Shown: positions 8,220 through 18,202 of the stretch, piece by piece
Layout of the letters: each line of letters begins with the position of its first letter
How positions within the stretch are numbered: the first letter of the stretch is position 1
Origin: an uncultured Bacteroidota bacterium
GTDB taxonomy: Bacteria > Bacteroidota > Bacteroidia > Flavobacteriales > Flavobacteriaceae
DNA length: 64,000 nucleotides
Direction of reading: 5' to 3'
Assembly: GCA_902582405.1 (NCBI GenBank)
Contig: CACHSA010000006.1
Location: forward strand, 1 to 64,000
The notes under the pieces: generated by a model
Database searches by the model: none
What the model saw: the letters and a program-made list of their open reading frames with translations, nothing else
What the model was told of the DNA's origin: nothing
Translations under genes and position numbers: made by a program

Positions 8220-10748
8220 ATGGATGATAATTTTTCTCCTAGAGTAAAAGATGTTATTTCTTTCAGCAAAGAAGAGGCTTTGAGATTAGGGCACGATCAT
8301 ATTGGTACCGAACATTTGGTACTCGGGATTTTACGTGATGGTGGTGGCAAAGCAATTACAATTTTAAACGCTATAGATATAGATCTAGACAACCTTAGAA
8401 AAAAAGTAGAAATTTTAAACCCTGCATTGTTAAATAATGAAAGAATTGAAAACACAAAAAGAAACCTTCATTTAACTAGGCAGGCCGAAAGAGCACTTAA
8501 AACTACTTTTCTAGAAGCAAAATTATTTCAAAGTAATTTAATTGATACTGCCCACCTCTTACTTTGTATTTTAAGAAACGAAAACGATCCAACCACAAAA
8601 CTTTTAAGCAAGTTTAATATTAATTATGATTTAGTAAAAGAACAGTTTAAAATATTGCTTACAAACGATTCAGAGTATCTAGAGATTTCAGATTCTTCTT
8701 TTCCTGAAGAAAAGGATGATTCTGATAGTGGAGAAAAACAAAATCCATTTGTGCCAACATCTGAACCTAGTAAGTCAAGGAAATCAAAGACACCTGTGCT
8801 CGATAATTTCGGAAAAGATATTACTGGTTTAGCCGAAATGGACAAATTAGATCCAGTTGTGGGTAGAGAAAAAGAAATTGAAAGAGTTTCTCAAATTTTG
8901 AGTAGGAGAAAGAAAAACAATCCATTGTTAATCGGAGAACCCGGAGTTGGAAAATCTGCTATAGCTGAAGGTTTAGCTTTAAGAATAATTCAAAAAAGAG
9001 TATCCAGAGTACTTTACGGTAAGAGAATTATTACGTTAGATCTTGCAAGTCTTGTAGCCGGTACTAAGTACAGAGGACAATTCGAGGAAAGGATGAAAGC
9101 GGTTGTAAACGAATTAGAAAAAAATGATGATATCATTCTTTTTATTGATGAAATTCACACGATTGTAGGTGCCGGGGGTGCAACTGGTAGTTTAGATGCC
9201 TCAAATATGTTTAAACCAGCTTTAGCAAGAGGTGAAATTCAGTGTATTGGAGCCACAACTTTAGACGAATACAGACAAAATATTGAAAAAGACGGTGCAT
9301 TAGAAAGAAGATTTCAAAAAGTGATCATCGAACAAACTTCAGAGGAGGAAACAATAGAAATTCTAAATAATGTAAAAGAAAAATATGAGAATCATCACAA
9401 TGTAACTTATACAGATTCAGCAATAGTAGCATGTGTTGAGTTGACTAGCAGGTATGTTACAGATCGATTTTTACCAGATAAGGCTATTGACGCACTTGAT
9501 GAAGCTGGTTCAAGAGTTCATATAAAAAACATGAAAGTTCCCAAAGAAGTTGTAGACCTAGAAGAACAACTTGAAATTGTAAGAAAAAACAAGAATAATG
9601 TTGTAAAAAAACAAAAATACGAAGAAGCTGCTAAACTCCGTGATGACGAAAAAAGAGTTGAAAGAAATTTAATTCATGCCCAAGAAAAGTGGGAAGAAGA
9701 ATCAAAACAAAATCGAATAGAGGTCACGGATGGACATATTTCTGAAGTAGTTTCAATGATGACTGGAATTCCAGTTAGCAAAATACTTTCCACAGAGAAA
9801 AATAAACTTTCAGGAATGTGTGATACAATAAATTCTAACTTGATTGGTCAGGAGCAAGCTGTAGAAAAGGTCGTTAAAGCAATTCAGAGAAACAGAGCTG
9901 GTTTAAAAGATCCACAAAAACCCATAGGCTCATTTATTTTTTTAGGCCAAACTGGAGTCGGTAAAACTCAATTAGCAAAAATACTAGCTAGAGAGATATT
10001 TGATTCTGAAGAGAATTTAATTAGAATTGACATGAGTGAATATATGGAAAAATTTGCTATTTCAAGACTTATTGGTGCACCTCCAGGTTATGTTGGCTAT
10101 GAGGAGGGTGGCCAGCTAAGTGAAAAAGTTAGGCTCAAACCATATTCCGTAATACTACTAGATGAAGTGGAAAAGGCTCATCCAGATGTCTTCAATATGC
10201 TTCTTCAGGTTCTAGACGATGGATATTTAACAGATAGTCTAGGCAGGAAAGTTAATTTCCAAAATACGATTATTATTATGACTTCCAATATTGGTGCAAG
10301 ACAAATTAAGGATTTTGGAATTGGTGTAGGCTTTGAAACCTCTTCCAAAAAGGCTCAAACTGATGAATACGAAAAGAGTGTTATCAAGAATGCCCTCAAA
10401 AAGACATTTTCTCCAGAATTCTTAAATAGAATTGATGATATAGTAATTTTTAATAGCCTTGACAAAAAACATATGTTGAAAATAATTGAAATTGAACTTA
10501 AAAAAGTTATTTACCGTATTAGAAAGCTAGGTTTTGAAATCAAAATTTCGAGAAAAGCAAAAGAATTTCTCGTTGACAAAGGATATGACAAAAAATACGG
10601 AGCTAGACCCCTTAATAGAGCAATTCAAAAATACTTAGAGGATCTTATTGCACAAGAGATAGTTACAGACTCAATTAAAGAAAAAGATCTCATCAGGGTT
10701 GATGTCGATAATAAAAATTCAAAATTAACCTTAAACTTAGGTAGCTAA
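8220..10748 (+). CDS. clpC: ATP-dependent Clp protease ATP-binding subunit ClpC
   Basis: An 842-residue AAA+ unfoldase. Two Clp_N repeats occupy about residues 5-145. An acidic linker follows (about 158-185), then the first AAA module with Walker A GEPGVGKS at 239-246 and a Walker B ending in FIDEIHT, a coiled-coil middle region with a UVR-like segment (KYEEAAKLRDDEKRVE), and the second AAA module with GQTGVGKT near 576. The UVR segment and medium-length middle domain mark ClpC rather than ClpB or ClpA. It feeds unfolded substrates to ClpP; clpP is not in the window. It diverges from gyrA across a 213-nt gap rich in poly-T and stands alone, with 131 nt before thrA. Confidence 0.95.
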   Translation: MDDNFSPRVKDVISFSKEEALRLGHDHIGTEHLVLGILRDGGGKAITILNAIDIDLDNLRKKVEILNPALLNNERIENTKRNLHLTRQAERALKTTFLEAKLFQSNLIDTAHLLLCILRNENDPTTKLLSKFNINYDLVKEQFKILLTNDSEYLEISDSSFPEEKDDSDSGEKQNPFVPTSEPSKSRKSKTPVLDNFGKDITGLAEMDKLDPVVGREKEIERVSQILSRRKKNNPLLIGEPGVGKSAIAEGLALRIIQKRVSRVLYGKRIITLDLASLVAGTKYRGQFEERMKAVVNELEKNDDIILFIDEIHTIVGAGGATGSLDASNMFKPALARGEIQCIGATTLDEYRQNIEKDGALERRFQKVIIEQTSEEETIEILNNVKEKYENHHNVTYTDSAIVACVELTSRYVTDRFLPDKAIDALDEAGSRVHIKNMKVPKEVVDLEEQLEIVRKNKNNVVKKQKYEEAAKLRDDEKRVERNLIHAQEKWEEESKQNRIEVTDGHISEVVSMMTGIPVSKILSTEKNKLSGMCDTINSNLIGQEQAVEKVVKAIQRNRAGLKDPQKPIGSFIFLGQTGVGKTQLAKILAREIFDSEENLIRIDMSEYMEKFAISRLIGAPPGYVGYEEGGQLSEKVRLKPYSVILLDEVEKAHPDVFNMLLQVLDDGYLTDSLGRKVNFQNTIIIMTSNIGARQIKDFGIGVGFETSSKKAQTDEYEKSVIKNALKKTFSPEFLNRIDDIVIFNSLDKKHMLKIIEIELKKVIYRIRKLGFEIKISRKAKEFLVDKGYDKKYGARPLNRAIQKYLEDLIAQEIVTDSIKEKDLIRVDVDNKNSKLTLNLGS

Positions 10749-10779
10749 TTCTTTTTTTTTAAAAACAAAACAATTAAAG

Positions 10780-10787
10780 TACTTTTG
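10780..10787 (+). promoter_or_regulatory. Candidate promoter -7 box for the threonine operon
   Basis: tacttttg matches TAnnTTTG and lies in the 131-nt clpC-thrA gap, giving a leader of about 90 nt before thrA. A -33 TTG is not visible at the right distance. I looked for a threonine/isoleucine-rich leader peptide with an attenuator hairpin in this leader and saw none. Confidence 0.35.
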
Positions 10788-10879
10788 CAATCTAATTTCT
10801 AATCGAATCAAATTTTGATAAGTCTTTAGATATATCGTTTTTTTAGTTTCGTATATAATAAATTTAGTTTACTTATTTA

Positions 10880-13321
10880 ATGAAAGTTTTAAAATTTGGT
10901 GGCACTTCAATCTCGAATCAGGTTTGCATTAACAACATAATTGACATTGTTAAAAATGAAACTGAATGTGTGGTGGTAGTCTCTGCAATTTCTGGAGTTA
11001 CAAACTTACTTACCACTTGTATGAACAATGCAAAAGAAGGTGACTTAAAATTTAAACCAGAGATTGACGAAATTTTTAAAAAACATCTCGATATTATAAG
11101 AGTATTTATCTCAAATAAAAGTGAAGATGAATTGATTAATTTTATTAGAAATAAACTAAAAAAAGTAGAAAAACTTCTCAAAGGAATATCCCTAGTAAAG
11201 GAGATTACTCCAAATATATATTCAAAAATAATTGTTTGTGGAGAAATACTATCTAGCAAACTAATACAAGAAATTTTTATTAATAAGAAATTAAATTCAA
11301 GATTAATTAATGGTGATGATTTAATCTATACATATGGAGACACTCAAAACCAATTGATAGACTGGAATAAAACAGATAAAAAGATTAAACAACTTTTTGA
11401 TCAAAACTCCTTTGATATAAGTTTAATACCCGGTTTTATGTGCAAAAATGAATATGGAGATTTATCTACATTAGGAAGAGGTGGGTCTGATTTATCAGCC
11501 TCAATAATAGCAAGTGTTTTAAATGCAAAATCACTTGAAATATGGACAGATGTAAGTGGTGTTTATACAGCAAACCCTAAAATTGTCTCTCAAGCTAGAC
11601 CAATTAAAAAAATCTCATACAATGAGGCGATGGAATTGTCTCATTTTGGAGCAAAAGTGATATATCCTCCAACTGTCCAGCCTCTTATGGAAAAAAAAAT
11701 AGAATTAAAAATAAAAAATACCTTTTTCCCTCAAAATAAAGGGACGTTAATAAGTAATGTAATACAGAAAAATAATGGTCAAATAGTTAAGGGAATAACT
11801 TTCATAGACAAAGTTTCAATTTTGTGCATAGAGGGAAGTGGTATGATTGGTGTTCCTGGTTACTCTAAAAGATTTTTTGAAGTAATTTCAAATAACAATA
11901 TAAACATTATAATGATCACTCAAGCATCCTCTGAACATTCAATATGCGTTGCGCTAAAAAATGAAGATGCTAAAAAAGGAAAGAGACTAATTGAAAAAGA
12001 ATTTTTATCTGAAATTGAATTAAAAAAGATTGACCCAGTTAAACTCGAAGAGAACTTGGTAAATATTGCAATAGTGGGTGATAAAATGAAAGATCACCAA
12101 GGGATAAGCGGGAGGATGTTTAGTTCGCTTGGGTTTAATAATGTAAATATTCGCGCAATAGCACAAGGCTCTTCAGAAAGAAATATTTCAATCATAATTA
12201 ATCAAAATGATACTAAAAAAGCACTGAATACTCTCCATGAAGCATTTTTTGAAAAGTATACTAAAACGCTAAATCTATTTATCGTCGGGGTTGGAAATGT
12301 AGGTTCAAAACTTATTGAACAAATACGAAAGCAAAAAAAATATTTAGAAGATCATCTTAGATTAAGAATTAAAATTATTGCAATAGCAAATTCAAAAAAA
12401 ACACTTGTAGATGTAAATAGTATTGATGCAAAAAATTGGAGAAAAAAACTAAATAACGCTGACAAAACAGATCTCGATAGTTTATTTAAAAAAGTTAAAC
12501 AATTAAACCTTAGGAACAGCATTTTTATTGACAACACTGCAGACAACCTAGTTTCAAAAGAGTATAAAAGATATTTAGAAAACAATATAGGGGTTGTAAC
12601 ATGTAATAAAATTGCTTGTGCAGATAGTTATAATACTTACAAGACACTTAAAATTGTATCCCGAAAATTTAATAGCCCTTTCCTTTTTGAAACAAATGTT
12701 GGAGCTGGGTTACCTGTTATTGACACACTATCGAATTTAATTGCTTCAGGGGATCAAATAATAAAGATTGAAGCAATTTTATCAGGTAGTTTGAACTATA
12801 TTTTTAACAATTTTAAATCAGATGATTCATTCCACCAGATCGTTGAAGAAGCTATGAAAAAAGGACTAACTGAACCAGATCCAAGAATTGATTTAAGTGG
12901 AATCGATGTGGCAAGGAAAATTCTAATTCTTGCCAGAGAAAGTGGTCTCGAGATTGAACTTAATGAAGTAAAGATAAATCCATTTCTTCCAAAAAAAGTC
13001 TCTGATGCAAGCTCAACAAATTTATTTTTAGAGTCTCTAAAAAAACATAGGTCACATTTTAATTCATTCCTAAAAAATGCTAAATCTAATAAATCTTCTC
13101 TAAAATACGTAGCAACACTCAATGAAGGCAAAGCCGAAGTGGGTCTAAGAGAAATTCCTCCTGGACATGATTTTTTTAATATCCAAGGAAGCGACAATAT
13201 TATTCTTTTTTATACATCAAGATATAAAGATAACCCTCTAATTGTAAAAGGAGCTGGTGCTGGTGCTGAAGTAACTGCATCAGGTATCTTTGGAGATATA
13301 ATTAGAATTGGAAAAAGATGA
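10880..13321 (+). CDS. thrA: Bifunctional aspartate kinase / homoserine dehydrogenase
   Basis: An 813-residue fusion of two enzymes of aspartate-family amino acid synthesis. The N-terminal aspartokinase begins MKVLKFGGTS and has GRGGSDLSA near residue 197; two ACT-type regulatory segments follow (about 315-455, including SGMIGVPGYSKRFFEVIS). The C-terminal homoserine dehydrogenase starts at the Rossmann motif FIVGVGNVGS near 469, with the catalytic region GLTEPDPRIDLSGIDVARK near 675. It phosphorylates aspartate and reduces aspartate semialdehyde to homoserine; feedback by threonine is known for the family. It overlaps thrB by four bases (ATGA), so translational coupling is likely. Confidence 0.97.
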   Translation: MKVLKFGGTSISNQVCINNIIDIVKNETECVVVVSAISGVTNLLTTCMNNAKEGDLKFKPEIDEIFKKHLDIIRVFISNKSEDELINFIRNKLKKVEKLLKGISLVKEITPNIYSKIIVCGEILSSKLIQEIFINKKLNSRLINGDDLIYTYGDTQNQLIDWNKTDKKIKQLFDQNSFDISLIPGFMCKNEYGDLSTLGRGGSDLSASIIASVLNAKSLEIWTDVSGVYTANPKIVSQARPIKKISYNEAMELSHFGAKVIYPPTVQPLMEKKIELKIKNTFFPQNKGTLISNVIQKNNGQIVKGITFIDKVSILCIEGSGMIGVPGYSKRFFEVISNNNINIIMITQASSEHSICVALKNEDAKKGKRLIEKEFLSEIELKKIDPVKLEENLVNIAIVGDKMKDHQGISGRMFSSLGFNNVNIRAIAQGSSERNISIIINQNDTKKALNTLHEAFFEKYTKTLNLFIVGVGNVGSKLIEQIRKQKKYLEDHLRLRIKIIAIANSKKTLVDVNSIDAKNWRKKLNNADKTDLDSLFKKVKQLNLRNSIFIDNTADNLVSKEYKRYLENNIGVVTCNKIACADSYNTYKTLKIVSRKFNSPFLFETNVGAGLPVIDTLSNLIASGDQIIKIEAILSGSLNYIFNNFKSDDSFHQIVEEAMKKGLTEPDPRIDLSGIDVARKILILARESGLEIELNEVKINPFLPKKVSDASSTNLFLESLKKHRSHFNSFLKNAKSNKSSLKYVATLNEGKAEVGLREIPPGHDFFNIQGSDNIILFYTSRYKDNPLIVKGAGAGAEVTASGIFGDIIRIGKR

Positions 13322-14238
13322 AAAAAATAACTATTAATGTACCTGCTTCTGTTGCTAATGTTTCATGTGGATTTGATGTACTAGGGTTCTGTCTAGAAGA
13401 ACCCTACGATGAAATGACCATAGAAATAAAAAAAACAAAGGGAGTAGAAATTAAAATTTTAAATGAAAAATCGATTCCAACTGATCCAAAATACAATGTT
13501 TGTGGTCCCGTTGCCTTTGCAATGATGAAAAAATTAAACTTTAAATATGGATTCAAAATAACTATTGTCAAAAAAATAAAACCTGGAAGTGGAATTGGAA
13601 GCAGCGCAGCTAGTGCTGCAGGAACAGCTTTTGCAATAAATTATTTAACTGGAAATAAATTTTCTAAGTTAGAGCTTGTAAAATTTGCAATGATAGGTGA
13701 AGAAATTGCAAGTGGAGCAGAACATGCTGACAATTTATCACCAGTTATTTTTGGTGGCTTTACATTGGTACGCTCAATAAAACCCTTAGATATTATTACA
13801 CTTCCATCGTTGGAGAAATTATACGTTGTAATAAGTCACCCATTAATTGAATTAAAAACTAAAGATGCAAGACTAATTATTAACAAAAAAATAAATTTAG
13901 AAAAAGCTATTCATCAATGGGGCAACCTTGGTGGATTTATAGCATCATTGTATACTAAAAATTATGAATTAATGTCCAAAACAATTGAAGATGTTATTAT
14001 AGAACCACAAAGACTTAAACTTATTCCAAATTTTAAGAAAATAGTAGCTGCTGCCTCAACATACTCAATTGGTTCTGGGATTTCTGGAGCTGGACCCTCA
14101 ATTTTTTCAATTTGCAAAGGAAAAGGAAATGCAGAATTGGTTTTGGATGCAATAAAAAAAATTACAGATAAAGGAAATATCGAATACAATTTAATATTGT
14201 CCAAAATTAACACTGTAGGAATAAAAACAATAAATTGA
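13318..14238 (+). CDS. thrB: Homoserine kinase
   Basis: A 306-residue GHMP-family kinase that phosphorylates homoserine. The N-terminus INVPASVANVSCGFDVLGF is the family substrate-binding start, and the GHMP ATP-binding motif PGSGIGSSAASAAG lies near residues 91-104. A C-terminal glycine-rich motif (SGISGAGPSIFS) completes the active site. The length is typical. It overlaps thrA by four bases and ends two bases before the preferred thrC ATG, so the three genes form a tight operon making threonine from aspartate. Confidence 0.96.
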   Translation: MKKITINVPASVANVSCGFDVLGFCLEEPYDEMTIEIKKTKGVEIKILNEKSIPTDPKYNVCGPVAFAMMKKLNFKYGFKITIVKKIKPGSGIGSSAASAAGTAFAINYLTGNKFSKLELVKFAMIGEEIASGAEHADNLSPVIFGGFTLVRSIKPLDIITLPSLEKLYVVISHPLIELKTKDARLIINKKINLEKAIHQWGNLGGFIASLYTKNYELMSKTIEDVIIEPQRLKLIPNFKKIVAAASTYSIGSGISGAGPSIFSICKGKGNAELVLDAIKKITDKGNIEYNLILSKINTVGIKTIN

Positions 14239-14240
14239 CA

Positions 14241-15536
14241 ATGTACTTAAGCCTGGGAAATAAAAAAGATGCAGTAAGTTTTAAGGATGCATTATTTAAA
14301 GGATTAGCTCCCGACAAAAGTCTCTATTATCCTGTTAAAGTAAAGAAGTTGAATACCCATTTTTGGAAAAATTTTAAAAAAACTGATACTTTTTCTTTAG
14401 CTTATCATGTCCTCAAAGATTATACAAATAATGAAATACCAAAGGAAGATTTATTTGATATAATTAAGAAAACCCTAAATTTTAGTTTTCCAGCAGTTTT
14501 AGTTGATAAAAATATGTATAGTTTAGAATTATTCCATGGCCCAACTATGGCATTTAAAGATGTTGGTGCAAAATTTATGTCTGGTTGCATGGAGTATTTT
14601 ATTAAAAATGAAAATTTAAACGAAAAAATAACGATAATTGTTGCAACATCTGGAGATACAGGAGGAGCTGTTGCAAATGGATTTTTGGGAGTTGATGGTG
14701 TGGACGTGGTAATTCTTTATCCTAAAGGAAAAGTTAGTGAAATTCAGGAATTACAACTTACCACACTTGGAGACAACATTTCAGCTCTTGAAGTAGATGG
14801 GTATTTTGACAAATGCCAAGAAATGGTAAAAAAAACTTTTGTTGATAATGATTTAAATAAAAAAATGTTGACATCGGCAAATTCAATCAATGTTGCAAGA
14901 TGGATTCCACAGATGCTTTATTATTTTATAGGGTATAAAAACTTGAATATTGAGAATTCGAGTTTAGTTGTATCTGTCCCAAGTGGAAATTTTGGAAATC
15001 TGTGTGCTGGTATGCTAGCAAAAAAAATGGGACTGCCAATTAAACATTTTATTGCCTCAACAAATGAAAATGATACAGTCCCAAAATTTATGAAAACTGG
15101 AAAATACAAAAAACAAAAAACCGTTTCAACAATCACAAATGCAATGGACGTTGGAGACCCCAGTAATTTTATTAGAATTCTTAATATTTATGACAATAAT
15201 TTTGAAAATTTAAAAAAAGAATTGACAGCTTACAAGTTTTCTGATAAAGAAACACTTTCCGGAATTCAAGACTTGTACAACAACTCGAGATACTTATCTG
15301 ATCCCCACGGCGCTACAGCATATTTAGGTTTAAAAAAATATTTAGCAAATAACCCAAAAGAAATTGGTATTTTTTTAGAAACAGCTCATCCAGTCAAATT
15401 TTTGGATACCGTTGAAAATTCAATAAAAGAAAAAATAAATATTCCTAAAAATATTTTAAAACTTAAAAAAAAGAAAAAAAGAAAAATTGGAATAAAAGAC
15501 TATGAACAATTAAAAAGTTTTTTGTTGTCAAGATAA
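14241..15536 (+). CDS. thrC: Threonine synthase
   Basis: A 431-residue PLP enzyme converting O-phosphohomoserine to threonine. The PLP lysine is in FHGPTMAFKDVGAKFM near residue 107, and the phosphate-binding region includes SGDTGGAVANG. The N-terminal YLSLGN motif matches the long (E. coli-type) threonine synthase class. The ORF track begins two codons earlier at a TTG that overlaps the thrB stop; the ATG at 14241 gives the conserved start. A lysine cluster (KLKKKKKRK) near the C-terminus is probably an exposed surface segment. It is the last gene of the thr operon; gcvT follows after 50 nt. Confidence 0.95.
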   Translation: MYLSLGNKKDAVSFKDALFKGLAPDKSLYYPVKVKKLNTHFWKNFKKTDTFSLAYHVLKDYTNNEIPKEDLFDIIKKTLNFSFPAVLVDKNMYSLELFHGPTMAFKDVGAKFMSGCMEYFIKNENLNEKITIIVATSGDTGGAVANGFLGVDGVDVVILYPKGKVSEIQELQLTTLGDNISALEVDGYFDKCQEMVKKTFVDNDLNKKMLTSANSINVARWIPQMLYYFIGYKNLNIENSSLVVSVPSGNFGNLCAGMLAKKMGLPIKHFIASTNENDTVPKFMKTGKYKKQKTVSTITNAMDVGDPSNFIRILNIYDNNFENLKKELTAYKFSDKETLSGIQDLYNNSRYLSDPHGATAYLGLKKYLANNPKEIGIFLETAHPVKFLDTVENSIKEKINIPKNILKLKKKKKRKIGIKDYEQLKSFLLSR

Positions 15537-15586
15537 TTAAAGTTGAAAAATAATAAATCAAATTATAATTATAAAAAAGTTCTAGA

Positions 15587-16666
15587 ATGAAAAAAACAAA
15601 GCTCTATGAAATTCATAAATCACTAGGAGCTAATATGATAAATTTTGCCGGATTTAAAATGCCAATTTCCTATGGTAGTATAATAAATGAACATAAATCT
15701 GTAAGAAACAATGTAGGGATTTTTGATATCTCACACATGGGTCAGTTTTTAGTTGAGGGTAAAAATGCTGAAGATTTTTTACAATATTGTTGCAGTAATG
15801 ATGTGAAAAAAATTTTCATAGGGAGAGCTCAATATAATTACTTACCTAATTTAAATGGAGGGATTATTGATGACTTAATAGTCTATAAAATAGAAAAAGA
15901 AAAATTTTTGTTAGTTGTAAACGCATCCAATATTCAAAAAGATTGGGAACATTTAAAATTATTAAATAAAGAATTTAATGCAGACTTGAAAAATATTTCT
16001 GACAATGTTTCTCTTTTATCAATACAAGGTCCAAACTCCATTAAACTATTAAGTAAAATCTCTGATTTTAATTTTGGGACTTTAAAAAATTATATGAATT
16101 GTATAACTAATGTGGCCGGTGTTAAAGAAGTAATTGTCGCCTCTACGGGTTATACTGGGGCAGGAGGATATGAAATTTATTGTAATAATGAAAATGTCAG
16201 GCAGATTTGGGATACGTTATTGAATGAGGGAAAAGAACTTAGCGTTTTGCCGATCGGTCTTGGTGCTAGGGATTCGTTAAGGCTCGAAATGGGATATTGT
16301 TTGTATGGAAATGAAATTGACGATAATACTTCACCAATTGAGGCTGGTTTAGATTGGATAACTAAAACTGAAACAAATTTTTATGGAAGTAATCGTATAA
16401 AGGAGGATATTAAACTTGGATTTAAATATACGATTATTGGAATTAAATCTGAGGATCGAATAATTCCTAGAAGAGGAAATCTTATTCTTAATTCAAAAAA
16501 AAATAAAATTGGGAGAATCACATCGGGAACTTTTTCACCAACTCTGAAAATACCAATTGGAATAGGTTTCATATCAAAAGATGACATAAATTATGATGAA
16601 GAAATTTTTATCGACAATAAAAGAAAATTATTTAAAGCAAGAATTTCTTCTTTACCTTTTATTTAA
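15587..16666 (+). CDS. gcvT: Aminomethyltransferase (glycine cleavage T-protein)
   Basis: A 359-residue folate-binding protein with the GcvT fold throughout: NFAGFKMPISYGS near the N-terminus, FDISHMGQF, the YNYLPN..GGIIDDLIVYK substrate region and STGYTGAGGYEIY near 184. It transfers the aminomethyl carbon of glycine from lipoylated H-protein to tetrahydrofolate, releasing ammonia. The other glycine cleavage genes (gcvP, gcvH) are not in the window, so the system is dispersed. Length and motifs are normal. The next gene starts five bases after the stop and may be co-transcribed. Confidence 0.95.
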   Translation: MKKTKLYEIHKSLGANMINFAGFKMPISYGSIINEHKSVRNNVGIFDISHMGQFLVEGKNAEDFLQYCCSNDVKKIFIGRAQYNYLPNLNGGIIDDLIVYKIEKEKFLLVVNASNIQKDWEHLKLLNKEFNADLKNISDNVSLLSIQGPNSIKLLSKISDFNFGTLKNYMNCITNVAGVKEVIVASTGYTGAGGYEIYCNNENVRQIWDTLLNEGKELSVLPIGLGARDSLRLEMGYCLYGNEIDDNTSPIEAGLDWITKTETNFYGSNRIKEDIKLGFKYTIIGIKSEDRIIPRRGNLILNSKKNKIGRITSGTFSPTLKIPIGIGFISKDDINYDEEIFIDNKRKLFKARISSLPFI

Positions 16667-16671
16667 TTTAA

Positions 16672-17508
16672 GTGAAAAATATTTTGATTCTTGGTGGAAG
16701 CGGATTTATAGGGTACTCCTTATATAAAGAGTTAAGACCTTTCTTTAAAACGTTTGGGACTTTTTACTCAAATATTCATTTCAAAAAAAACAAGCATTTT
16801 TTTAAATATGACATTAAAAGAAATGATATTAAAAATCTTTTAATTAAAATTAAACCAAGCATAATAATTTCATCAATAAGAGGTCCATTTGAAGATCAAA
16901 TCATTTTACATGATTTATTGATTAAGCATTCAAAAAAAATGAATTTTAAATTAATTTTTTTATCCTCCTCGAATGTGTTTGACTCTTTTCACAATTACCC
17001 ATCCTATGAATATGACAAAACATTGTCGGAAAGTAAGTACGGTATGTTTAAAATTAAAATTGAAAATTCAATTCTTAGAATGAAAACTAAAAATTACGTA
17101 ATTGTTCGACTTCCAATGATTTTTGGGGTAAACTGCCCAAGAATAAACGAAATGAAAAATAAAATGATAAATAAAAAGCCTTTTGAGGTTTTTCCAAATT
17201 CAATTGTTAATGTAAATAGTATTTTAAAATTAAGTCAACAAATACATTATATAATTAATCAAAAATTGAATGGAATTTTCCATTTAGGCAGTACAGACTT
17301 AATTAGCCATTATGAATTTTTTAAAAAATTAGCATTCCATAGAAAATTTGAGGAAATAATTTTTAAGCAAGTATATACTATGAACGACCTTCGTTACATA
17401 GCAGTTTTACCAAAAGAAAACAAATTGCCAAATCATTTAACTATCACATGTGATGAGGTTTTATCTGATTCACATACTGACAAACTTAAAGATGGGAAGA
17501 GCATTTGA
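16672..17508 (+). CDS. NAD(P)-dependent SDR-family protein (RmlD/epimerase-like)
   Basis: A 278-residue extended short-chain dehydrogenase. A Rossmann motif ILGGSGFIG lies at residues 5-13, with a Ser-rich strand (IIISSIRG, LIFLSSSNVF) and a probable YxxxK catalytic pair (YGMFK). Similar proteins act as sugar-nucleotide 4-reductases (RmlD) or epimerases, but no substrate can be assigned and the C-terminal substrate domain is short. It starts with GTG, five bases after gcvT, and overlaps the start of yebC by 17 bases. Lysine and asparagine content is high even for this genome, which suggests relaxed constraint. It might supply a cell-surface sugar. Confidence 0.72.
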   Translation: MKNILILGGSGFIGYSLYKELRPFFKTFGTFYSNIHFKKNKHFFKYDIKRNDIKNLLIKIKPSIIISSIRGPFEDQIILHDLLIKHSKKMNFKLIFLSSSNVFDSFHNYPSYEYDKTLSESKYGMFKIKIENSILRMKTKNYVIVRLPMIFGVNCPRINEMKNKMINKKPFEVFPNSIVNVNSILKLSQQIHYIINQKLNGIFHLGSTDLISHYEFFKKLAFHRKFEEIIFKQVYTMNDLRYIAVLPKENKLPNHLTITCDEVLSDSHTDKLKDGKSI

Positions 17509-18199
17509 ATTTAGAAAAAGTAGAAAAATTAAAAGGTGGTCTTCGATGGCCAAAACTTTTACAAAGATTGTTAAAGAAATAACAATTTGCGCTAAGGAAG
17601 GTGGAATTGACCCCAAAACCAACTCAAAACTTAGAGCTTTAATTCAAAATGCAAAAAGCGCCAACATGCCGAAAGAAAATATCAATAGAGCATTAAAAAA
17701 AGCTGACGATTCAAATTTAGTTAGTTTTAAGAAAATTCTTTTTGAGGGATATGCACCTCATGGAATTGCTTTATTAATTGAGGCTGCAACTGATAATAAC
17801 AACAGAACGGTCGCGAATATAAGAAGTTACTTCAATAAGTGTGGAGGTTCTCTAGGTATTTCAGGGTCAGTTGAGTATATGTTTGATCATAAATGTAATT
17901 TTAAATTTAACCCTGAAGGATTAGATTTAGATGAACTTGAATTAGAATTAATTGATTGTGGTATTGATGAACTTTTTAAGATCGGTGATGAAATTTATAT
18001 TTATGCACCTTTTGATAAATTCGGAATAATTCAACAAAATTTAGAAAACAAACATATTAGTATAATATCATCAGACTTTGAGAGAATTCCAATAAACACC
18101 TTAGAGCTGAATGAATTAAAAAGAATTGAAGTGGATAAACTTATTGAATTAATTGAAGAAGATAATGATGTTCTAAATGTATTCACTAACCTCAAATAA
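17492..18199 (+). CDS. yebC: YebC/PmpR family protein
   Basis: A 235-residue member of the YebC family. The N-terminus GRAFEFRKSRKIKRWSSMAK is the Bacteroidota version of the family start, followed by the helical core and the acidic C-terminal domain (DELELELIDCGIDEL). Members were first described as DNA-binding regulators; some are now linked to relieving ribosome stalls, and the role here is not known. The ORF track extends 14 residues upstream into the preceding gene; the conserved MGRAFEF defines the ATG at 17492. It overlaps the SDR gene by 17 nt and converges on the acyltransferase gene with a 3-nt gap. Confidence 0.94.
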   Translation: MGRAFEFRKSRKIKRWSSMAKTFTKIVKEITICAKEGGIDPKTNSKLRALIQNAKSANMPKENINRALKKADDSNLVSFKKILFEGYAPHGIALLIEAATDNNNRTVANIRSYFNKCGGSLGISGSVEYMFDHKCNFKFNPEGLDLDELELELIDCGIDELFKIGDEIYIYAPFDKFGIIQQNLENKHISIISSDFERIPINTLELNELKRIEVDKLIELIEEDNDVLNVFTNLK

Positions 18200-18202
18200 A
18201 TT

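Noticed and set aside
10749-10879. Threonine/isoleucine attenuator leader for the thr operon
   Set aside because: No short ORF rich in Thr or Ile codons and no hairpin with a T run could be found in the 131-nt leader.
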